From: CAIYWZ01 sp964497925
Lineage (GTDB): Bacteria; Pseudomonadota; Alphaproteobacteria; CAIYWZ01
Assembly (NCBI GenBank): GCA_964497925.1
Contig: CAZCFE010000006.1
Span: 1-64,000 of the forward strand
Reading direction: 5' to 3'
Length of the DNA stretch: 64,000 nucleotides
The translations under genes and the position numbers were made by a program. Position 1 is the stretch's first letter. Every line of letters begins with the position of its first letter. The notes below the pieces were generated by a model. It did not search any database and was not told where the DNA came from. It saw only the letters and a program-made list of their open reading frames with translations. Shown piece after piece: positions 8,388-15,308 of the stretch.

Positions 8388-8416
8388 TTGATAATATCTT
8401 AATCTTTTTTTGATAT
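8388..8416 (+). promoter_or_regulatory. candidate promoter of the autotransporter gene
   Basis: TTGATA (8388-8393), 17 bases, then TGATAT (8411-8416). The predicted start near 8423 leaves a leader of about 34 bases with the ribosome site AGAGGA before the ATG at 8457. The -10 is imperfect, so this is tentative. Confidence 0.4.
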
Positions 8417-8456
8417 TTTCGCTCTAGCGCGTTGTTTAGAAGAGGAATTAATACAA

Positions 8457-11168
8457 ATGGTATTGAGATTTATCATTTTTTCTATGAGTATTTTTGTTTT
8501 TGGAAAAGTTGCTGCAAGCTATACGGAGTCTGGCGTTTCATTTGAGAAATATCTTGAGCTTGCGAAAGAAAAAGCAGGAGAAGCCATTTCAATTCAGCAT
8601 CCAGCAGGGCAAACTGGGTATATGACATCTTGTAGTGGAGTGTTGTTAAATCCTTGGACTGTATTAACTGCCGCGCATTGCGTGACGGATGAGAATTTGA
8701 AACTTTTGCCAAATCCAGATCAGTATATTTTAGGGTATGGAAAAAATCGTTCCAATCCGAACTTTGTTTTTTCAAGTAAAACAGCAATTGTTCATCCGGC
8801 GTATAATACTCTCTTAGGTGGAGGAAGGATCAATGATATTGCTGTTATTTTGCTTGCTCAGCCATTTTATGGCGCTGATCAATATGTCCAATTCGCAAAC
8901 AGGTTGCCTGATGTTGGAAAACAAGTTATTGCCTATGGTTATGGACTTAAAGGAGATGATAAAGGTATCATTTCTTCTTCTGATCCCAGCTTGAATCCAA
9001 ACGATCCTTTTTTAATTGCATATCAAAGCATCCTTGAAAAGGCAATATTTAACGGTCAGCCAAGTTTGTTTGAGATGAGCTTTGATCGAAAATTAGATTT
9101 AGGAGGTAACGCTGCTCAAGGCGATAGTGGGGGAGGGGTAGAAGATATGGATGGGAAATTAATCGGTATTATTTCCTCGATAAGCGTTCCTCAAGTTGGC
9201 GAGCCTTCAACAAGTACGCAGGCCTCCAATATTACAACGCCTCAGATGCAAGAATTTATTTCTAAGAACTGGGTTACGAATACATTTCAAAAATGGACAG
9301 GAACCGGAAATGTGAGTGATAAATCCAATTGGGAACATGGCAATATTCCTCAAAATGGGTCTATGCATTATTATATTCCTGTTACAGAAGGCAAAAAAAT
9401 GGTTGTGGATCAATATTTTAAAGTTGATGGTGTTGAGATGAGTCATCCAGATGCTTCTTTTGTTGTAACTCCTGGCGTAAAAGCAAGCTTTGAGGCAGGC
9501 CTCACAATTATAAAGGCAAGTGCGCAAATTGATGGTGGAATGGATTCGGGTTCTTTGATTGTAAAGGATGGTGCAAAGTATGTATCTCCAGAGCAAATTA
9601 ATCTTTTTCAGGATGGGTATGTGTTTTTGAAAAATGGCACGATTGAAACTAAATTTTTTTCTATGCAAGGAGGTCATTTATCAGGAAATGGTTCTATTTT
9701 AACGACTTCTTTTACGCATACGGATGGGATTATTTCACCCTCTCAAGCAGATAAATCGGGAGGGATGAGAATTCAAGGGAATTACAGACAAACAGGTGAT
9801 AAAGCCGGTATTTATATCCGTCTTTTTCAAAATGGTGAAAGCGATTATTTGGAAGTTGATCAAAACAAAAGCCCTTCCTTGCATTTCTTGCTTGATTTTC
9901 CAGATAAAATTTTAATTCCTGGGTCAAAGTATCCAGTTTTAAAGTCATCAGGGGGCGTTCAAACAGTTGCTGATTTTTCGATGAGCTCTTTATACAAAGC
10001 TTCTGGGGGGTATAACTGGGAGGGAGGAGTTTTATCTTTAAATATTTCAAGCTTTTCTTTGGGGGTCATGGCGGCCGAAGATGTGCGTCAGGTATATAAA
10101 AGCTTTCAAAATTTACGAGCATCAGGTGGTTTTATCCCATCATCTGTTTTTGATAAAATTCGAGGAATGTCGCATACGGGATTCTTCAAATCTTTAAGAG
10201 CACTATCCAATCCCTATATTGAAAAAGATTTGCACAAAACTCTAGGTAGTACGTTTTTATATGAGAAATACCAAGGCTTCAGAACGACCATGTTTCTTGA
10301 AAAAGAACACAGAAGTTTCGATTTAAGGCATTTTTCATTTCATGGTGTGAATGGGTTTTCTGGGGATGACGTTTTAGTGAACAAGGTAGAGCATTCGCCT
10401 TCTAGTTTTTATATTAGCGGAAATGTTTATGAAGCAGGGTCAAAATATATAACAGATGGTCTGATGGTTGGCTGGGACTTTGCCTCTGGAAATGAACTTT
10501 CAGGGATTGGTTTTTATTTTCGTAATAAATCATTTGAAAGTTCAAGTAAATTTGAACAATATCAATTAGATATTACTAAGGTTCATAGGGGCGATTTTAC
10601 ATTTTTGGATTATAAGTTTGGAACTGGGCTTCATAACCATAAAACATTTTCCCAGGATGAATGGGGGAATTGGGCGGCCAGTGCTTGCGCTAAACAAACT
10701 ACACTTCAAAGCAGAGTAGGGTTTCATCATATCAACCAAAAATATATGCACTTAGGCTATGTTGGCTTGTCGGGAGCTTATACGGTTATGGACAACATGA
10801 AAAGCGTTTCACAGGATTTGGAAGTTCATACAAAGGATTATTCTGGAGTATCTCTTAATGGAAAAGTAGGACTTGAAAGTAAGCTAAGGCTCCATATGGA
10901 AAATGTTGTTTTTGAACCTTGGCTGCAAGTATCTGCAACAATTCCTTTTTACGAAAACATGCAAACACCTTCCCATACTTTATTTGGAGTAGAAAGTACG
11001 AAATTTCACTCATCAGGAGCGCTTCAGAACTCGGGGAATATTGCAATTTCAGGAGGAATTCGTTTAGGGATTAAAAAGAATATGATGATCTCTCTAGAAG
11101 GATCAAACGTAAATCAACAAAATAATGCAATCAATAAAATGGCATTAAACGCACATTTTAGATTTTGA
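8457..11168 (+). CDS. trypsin-like serine protease autotransporter
   Basis: A 903-residue type V secreted protein. Residues 1-21 are a Sec signal peptide. Residues about 40-260 form an S1 protease domain with a complete triad: His74 in TAAHC, Asp127 in NDIAVILL and Ser224 in GDSGGG. Residues about 275-550 are a beta-helix-like passenger with the autotransporter pattern GNVSDKSNWEHGNIPQNG and GGHLSGNGSILTTSF. A spacer follows, and residues about 630-903 resemble an outer-membrane beta-barrel ending in the terminal aromatic HFRF. It would present or release a protease at the cell surface; the target is unknown. Three small exported proteins and tamA-tamB follow on the same strand. Confidence 0.85.
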   Translation: MVLRFIIFSMSIFVFGKVAASYTESGVSFEKYLELAKEKAGEAISIQHPAGQTGYMTSCSGVLLNPWTVLTAAHCVTDENLKLLPNPDQYILGYGKNRSNPNFVFSSKTAIVHPAYNTLLGGGRINDIAVILLAQPFYGADQYVQFANRLPDVGKQVIAYGYGLKGDDKGIISSSDPSLNPNDPFLIAYQSILEKAIFNGQPSLFEMSFDRKLDLGGNAAQGDSGGGVEDMDGKLIGIISSISVPQVGEPSTSTQASNITTPQMQEFISKNWVTNTFQKWTGTGNVSDKSNWEHGNIPQNGSMHYYIPVTEGKKMVVDQYFKVDGVEMSHPDASFVVTPGVKASFEAGLTIIKASAQIDGGMDSGSLIVKDGAKYVSPEQINLFQDGYVFLKNGTIETKFFSMQGGHLSGNGSILTTSFTHTDGIISPSQADKSGGMRIQGNYRQTGDKAGIYIRLFQNGESDYLEVDQNKSPSLHFLLDFPDKILIPGSKYPVLKSSGGVQTVADFSMSSLYKASGGYNWEGGVLSLNISSFSLGVMAAEDVRQVYKSFQNLRASGGFIPSSVFDKIRGMSHTGFFKSLRALSNPYIEKDLHKTLGSTFLYEKYQGFRTTMFLEKEHRSFDLRHFSFHGVNGFSGDDVLVNKVEHSPSSFYISGNVYEAGSKYITDGLMVGWDFASGNELSGIGFYFRNKSFESSSKFEQYQLDITKVHRGDFTFLDYKFGTGLHNHKTFSQDEWGNWAASACAKQTTLQSRVGFHHINQKYMHLGYVGLSGAYTVMDNMKSVSQDLEVHTKDYSGVSLNGKVGLESKLRLHMENVVFEPWLQVSATIPFYENMQTPSHTLFGVESTKFHSSGALQNSGNIAISGGIRLGIKKNMMISLEGSNVNQQNNAINKMALNAHFRF

Positions 11169-11256
11169 TCGTGAGGCGGTTTTTGTTTATCTTTTATTAA
11201 TCTTTATGTGATGAAGTGATGATTGAGTTCAACTTATTAGAAAGAGAGTCAAAAAA

Positions 11257-11883
11257 ATGAATAAAATATTTTTATCAATGTGTGTTCTGGGTTTAAGTGT
11301 TTCAGCTTTTGGTGCTGGACATGGCAATCAAGTAGCAAATCCTATTTTGCCCAATGGAGGACAAAGTGTTTCCGATCAGGTTAAGCCAGAAGATAGGTAC
11401 CCGATTTTAAAGGGAGAGGTGGAGAGGATAATTAATTCTGTTGTTGCTGAACAAGTCCGGTGTGATGCAGACTTATTGTCAAAACAAAAAGAAATTTCAG
11501 ACAAGGAAGCTCAATTAAAATCAATGCCAATGATAGCTTTTGGTGAGACAGGATCTCAAAAAGAAGCTCTAAAAAAGAGCATTCATGATTTAAAGAAAGA
11601 GGTGGCTAAGCTGCAATTGAAGAGCCCAAAACTTAAAACAAGAATAGGAATTTCTCAGACGATTATGGCCTATGCTTATTTGCCTGTTACCAATTCAGAC
11701 CCCAATAATAAGGAGGTCACAGATGGCCATATCTTATCATCGTATGGATGTGCTATTGTGAAGGCAACAACAGATAGAGATTGCCGAATTCCAGGAGTTA
11801 ATGGGCATCGCGGAAATATATTTCAACAGATGAGGCAAAAAATGAATTCTGGAAATGCGCAACAACCTTTGGCAACTCATTAA
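11257..11883 (+). CDS. small exported protein with cysteine motif, unknown function (trio member 1)
   Basis: A 208-residue protein with a clear Sec signal peptide (MNKIFLSMCVLGLSVSAFGA, cleavage likely after AFGA) and no lipobox. The mature part has a charged heptad-like helix (about 70-115, KQKEISDKEAQLKS and SIHDLKKEVAKLQL) that could be a coiled coil. Three cysteines remain after cleavage: VRCD, and the pair in SSYGCAIVKATTDRDC. That pair resembles segments of the next two proteins, so all three may be diverged paralogues. I recognise no domain. The ribosome site AGAGAG precedes the ATG. It lies between the autotransporter and tamAB, suggesting an envelope or secreted role. Confidence 0.6.
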   Translation: MNKIFLSMCVLGLSVSAFGAGHGNQVANPILPNGGQSVSDQVKPEDRYPILKGEVERIINSVVAEQVRCDADLLSKQKEISDKEAQLKSMPMIAFGETGSQKEALKKSIHDLKKEVAKLQLKSPKLKTRIGISQTIMAYAYLPVTNSDPNNKEVTDGHILSSYGCAIVKATTDRDCRIPGVNGHRGNIFQQMRQKMNSGNAQQPLATH

Positions 11884-11920
11884 TAATATTTTTTAATTGC
11901 AATAATGGCGGGAGGGCTTG

Positions 11921-12304
11921 ATGAAAATATTTACTTATGGTCTTGTGTTTTTTTTATCTTGCATTGATATTAGAGCAAGTGATGAGACTCCTCAGGCTGA
12001 TACAAGTGAGCCCTCCAAATCTTTTTCTGAAAAAGAGATGACTGATGTTTTATTGGCGCGAATGAAAGAACAATGTGTAAATGCGATTAAAATTGCAAAG
12101 GCAAAAAAACCAGATGCTAAAGCCGCAAAACGCATTGATGAAGCATCAGATTTTCTAACCAATTTAAACGATTCAGATGTTTCACGTGAAGCAAAAATAG
12201 CATCTTTTGCATGCTGTGTTATGAAAACAATGGGAAATTACAGATGCTCTGTTTCAACTATAAAAGAGCAGGTGAAAAACAAATTAAGTCAATTTTTTGA
12301 ATGA
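11921..12304 (+). CDS. small exported protein with cysteine motif, unknown function (trio member 2)
   Basis: A 127-residue protein starting at the ATG at 11921, which has a strong GGGAGGG ribosome site; a TTG three bases earlier is also in frame. The signal peptide is MKIFTYGLVFFLSCIDIRAS, with cleavage near RAS. The mature region is mostly predicted helix, with one cysteine in KEQCVNAIKIAK and three in ASFACCVMKTMGNYRC. The second segment aligns with SSYGCAIVKATTDRDC of the upstream protein and SLYARCISLSISGRNC of the downstream one. No known domain is apparent. It lies 37 bases after trio member 1 and 16 bases before trio member 3, so they are probably co-transcribed. Confidence 0.6.
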   Translation: MKIFTYGLVFFLSCIDIRASDETPQADTSEPSKSFSEKEMTDVLLARMKEQCVNAIKIAKAKKPDAKAAKRIDEASDFLTNLNDSDVSREAKIASFACCVMKTMGNYRCSVSTIKEQVKNKLSQFFE

Positions 12305-12320
12305 GGGCACTGCGTGAAAA

Positions 12321-13442
12321 ATGAGGAAAACAAGAGGCTGCATTCTAGCTCTTCTGATGTTTTTTAGTTTTTACGAAGATTGTTGTGCGATGAGCATGTT
12401 TGGCTTTTCTAGACCGCCGCCAGCAGGGACTGGCTCAACAACCTCTCCGAGATCTTCCAGGGCAAAGCGCACAAAGACACCCAGACCTCCTAAGGTCCAG
12501 CCCACTCTTCCAGATGAAAAAATTGATCAGTCTTCTCCTGAATCTGAAGGTGGGATAAGTGTCGATAATTCTGGAGGGGAAATTCCTTCTGTACAGGGAG
12601 GAGAAGAGTCTTCATCTGCTAATGGGGGGTCCGATTCCAATATTATTGAAAAGCCTCCTGCTGAACCAGTCGTTGCAACTGATACAGATTCTGCAAAGAT
12701 ACAAGCCATGAATTCTTTTCAAAAAACAAGATTGGATATGATGAGATGTTTGTGTGAAGAGGCGATGTTTTATGCAAAACGAGGAGAGGCTAATATTAAA
12801 ACAGCTCCTCCTGGGGTCACTCTTGAGCAAGAGAAAAAATACGCAAGAGATAACTATTCAAATGCTATGGGTTTGATTTCAACAATGCTGGGAGACACTG
12901 AAGAGCTCACAGCGGCAATGGAGCATATGAAAAAACAAAAAGAAGATGCTGATTTATTTAAGCCAGATTTTTGCTCGATTCCGAAAAAAGATTCGGCCAC
13001 TCCGCCAGGGGCTGATTGGAATTATAAAATTCATGGAGAGTGGAAAGATAAAGATGAAAAAAGCATGAGTCGAAGCTTAGGGTGGAAATCAAAAATTTCT
13101 CTTTATGCTAGATGCATTTCTTTATCCATCTCGGGTCGCAATTGCGCAAAGCACCCTAAAGAAAAATGCATGGCCCAGAGTAAAGGGGTTATAACATCAA
13201 TGAAAGATGGAGCAAGTTCTTTAAAAGATAAAATAATGGGAACAAGCAATAAGCCAAAGAGTAAAAAGAAAAAGAAAAAGAAAAAGAAGTCTCCATTGGG
13301 CGGTATTGCTGGAACTGCGGGAGGGTTGGCAAGCATGACGCCAGCCGGCATGGCTGTTAACATGGCAACAGGGGGAGCTTTAAGCGGAGGCGCTACAACA
13401 GGAGGAACTCCCGCTCCGGCATCTAGAAGGTCGATGTTTTAA
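12321..13442 (+). CDS. exported low-complexity protein with cysteine motif (trio member 3)
   Basis: A 373-residue protein. MRKTRGCILALLMFFSFYED with the following CCAM is a plausible signal peptide. Then comes a Pro/Ser/Thr/Gly-rich disordered region (about 30-125), a helical cysteine-containing core (about 130-300) with MMRCLCEEAMFYAKR and SLYARCISLSISGRNC, and a tail. The tail has a run of nine lysines and then a Gly/Ala/Thr-rich hydrophobic stretch (LGGIAGTAGGLASMTPAGMA) ending in SRRSMF. The core resembles trio member 2 over both cysteine segments. The function is unknown; the polylysine-plus-glycine tail could bind membrane or nucleic acid (speculative). The ribosome site is weak. Confidence 0.55.
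   Translation: MRKTRGCILALLMFFSFYEDCCAMSMFGFSRPPPAGTGSTTSPRSSRAKRTKTPRPPKVQPTLPDEKIDQSSPESEGGISVDNSGGEIPSVQGGEESSSANGGSDSNIIEKPPAEPVVATDTDSAKIQAMNSFQKTRLDMMRCLCEEAMFYAKRGEANIKTAPPGVTLEQEKKYARDNYSNAMGLISTMLGDTEELTAAMEHMKKQKEDADLFKPDFCSIPKKDSATPPGADWNYKIHGEWKDKDEKSMSRSLGWKSKISLYARCISLSISGRNCAKHPKEKCMAQSKGVITSMKDGASSLKDKIMGTSNKPKSKKKKKKKKKSPLGGIAGTAGGLASMTPAGMAVNMATGGALSGGATTGGTPAPASRRSMF
13263..13286 (+). repeat. hexanucleotide tandem repeat (AAAAAG x4) inside a gene
   Basis: Four perfect copies of AAAAAG encode the polylysine run of the third exported protein. Because the unit is six bases, gain or loss of a copy adds or removes two lysines without breaking the frame. Confidence 0.8.
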
Positions 13443-13520
13443 TTTTCCAAGATTTTTCTTTTCATGAGAACGCAACCATAGTATACTTATCATATGTTGT
13501 TTTTATTAAAAGAATGGTTA

Positions 13521-15308
13521 ATGTGCAGACGTATTGGATTCCTTTTATTTTTCGTTATGGGGTTCGGTTCATTGATTTTTGCAGCAACAGGAAATATTAA
13601 AATATCCGGGGACGATCAAGCATTAGCCTCAAGTTTAGAGCCGCATTGTTCTTTGTGTGAGACTGTTTTTGGAGGGGGTCCAGCAAGCCTTAAAAGTTTA
13701 AAAAATAAAGCAAAAGAAAATACAAAATCTTTATTGAAAAAACTTTCATCTCTAGGTTATTTAGATGCATCTATAGATTTAGATATTGATAAACAATTTC
13801 CTTTTAAAGTGACCTTTATCGTTAATCCAGGAGTGGCATTTAAAACGACTTCTTTTAACTTTACTATACAAGACCCTATTGTTGATCAGTTGCGTTTATT
13901 GGTGCCATCTGAACAAAATATATTTTCATTTTCCGATTATGAAAATCTACGTAAAAAGATGGAGAACTTCCTAAAAAGAAAAGGTTTTGCTAGGGCAAAA
14001 ATTGATTTGCCAGAATTGCATGTTGATTATGAACAAAAAAGTGTAATTCCTCTTTATCCGATTTATTTGGGCAAACCTTACGTATTTGGAAATTATGAAA
14101 TTGAAGGAAAGCCGGATGAATTAGATCTTGGCATGATTGAGAGACGCTTGCTTTGGAAGAAAGGAAGCACTTTTGATATTGAGCTGATAGAACAATCGCA
14201 AGAAGAGATTGCAGATCTTCAGATTTTTAGCGTGACCTCAATTGAACATTATGATCAAGGCGATGAAAATTTTCAAAAAATAAAACTAAAACTCAAAGAA
14301 GGGAAACATCAAACGGTTAGTTTCGTGGCGCGTTATTTTTCAGGAGAGAAATTTGGAGGAACGGCTTCGTGGAAACACAGAAATATTTTTTGTAACGCTG
14401 AACAATTTGATGTGAGTGCAAAATATTCCCAGACAGGAAAGGCGCTTATTGGAACTTTTGTTAAGCCTGATATTTTTGGATCTGTTACTCATAAGCTTTT
14501 CATTCAAATGGGCAAAATTGTGTCAGATCAATTTGCGTATAGTACTGATTTATTGAAAATGACGGGAGGGCTTAAGTATAAATTTTCAAAGACATTGACC
14601 GCATCTTCTTTGTTTACAATTGAAAATGATATGCAGGACTCACCAACATGGGATAGTTTGCAATATTTATCAGTAGGTGTAAAATATGATACACGCGATT
14701 CAACATCGGATCCAACAAAAGGATGGTTATCATCATTTGATGTGATTCCTTATTTTTCGAATCAAGCCTCTCAGATCCCAGTGCAGTTTAAACTTCAACA
14801 AACAGCTTATGTTCCCTTAGGGTCCGTAATATACGGAATTAATTTTAAAGGCGGAACGTTTGCGAATGCGAGTTTAAAAGATATTCTAAAGCATAAGCAA
14901 TACTTTGGAGGAGGGGATGGCTCTGTCAGGGGGTACGGACCTCAAAGTTTAACAGTTGGGGGATTGGATGCTGATGGAGTTCCTGAAATGGGAGCGCTTT
15001 CAAAGGTTGAATTAACTCAGGAGATGCGTGTGAAAGTTAATGAAGATTTTGGAATGGTTGCTTTTATTGATTTGGGGATTTTTTCAAAACATATGAATCC
15101 ATTTAAAAATATTTCTTGGATGAAAGAAACTGGCTTTGAGAAACAAGAATCTCCATTAAGCTGTAGTGTTGGACTTGGCTTTAATTATTTATCCATAATA
15201 GGCCCAGTAAGGGTTGATGTCGCATTTCCAATAGTTAGAAGAAAATTCAATGATAAGTTTGTAGATGATATCTTTGAGTTTTATCTTCGTTTTGGGCAAG
15301 GGTTCTAA
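13521..15308 (+). CDS. tamA: TamA, Omp85-family outer-membrane assembly protein
   Basis: An outer-membrane protein of about 595 residues that works with TamB in inserting autotransporters and other barrel proteins, or in envelope lipid homeostasis. After a signal peptide (MCRRIGFLLFFVMGFGSLIFA) come POTRA-like repeats (about 60-270) with the SLGYLDASIDLDID and GKPYVFGNYEIEG patterns. A 16-strand barrel follows, with the conserved QYLSVGVKYDTRDSTSDPTK and GGDGSVRGYG (the Omp85 VRGY/F motif) and an aromatic end (LRFGQGF). I prefer ATG 13521 over ATG 13494, because only 13521 begins with a normal signal peptide and a TATACT (13482-13487) would place the transcript start near 13494. The stop overlaps the tamB start by one base. 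Confidence 0.85.
   Translation: MCRRIGFLLFFVMGFGSLIFAATGNIKISGDDQALASSLEPHCSLCETVFGGGPASLKSLKNKAKENTKSLLKKLSSLGYLDASIDLDIDKQFPFKVTFIVNPGVAFKTTSFNFTIQDPIVDQLRLLVPSEQNIFSFSDYENLRKKMENFLKRKGFARAKIDLPELHVDYEQKSVIPLYPIYLGKPYVFGNYEIEGKPDELDLGMIERRLLWKKGSTFDIELIEQSQEEIADLQIFSVTSIEHYDQGDENFQKIKLKLKEGKHQTVSFVARYFSGEKFGGTASWKHRNIFCNAEQFDVSAKYSQTGKALIGTFVKPDIFGSVTHKLFIQMGKIVSDQFAYSTDLLKMTGGLKYKFSKTLTASSLFTIENDMQDSPTWDSLQYLSVGVKYDTRDSTSDPTKGWLSSFDVIPYFSNQASQIPVQFKLQQTAYVPLGSVIYGINFKGGTFANASLKDILKHKQYFGGGDGSVRGYGPQSLTVGGLDADGVPEMGALSKVELTQEMRVKVNEDFGMVAFIDLGIFSKHMNPFKNISWMKETGFEKQESPLSCSVGLGFNYLSIIGPVRVDVAFPIVRRKFNDKFVDDIFEFYLRFGQGF

Noticed and set aside
12527..12709. Minus-strand frame within the low-complexity exported protein gene
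   Set aside because: It is a mirror of the proline/serine-rich coding repeat on the plus strand, with no start context.
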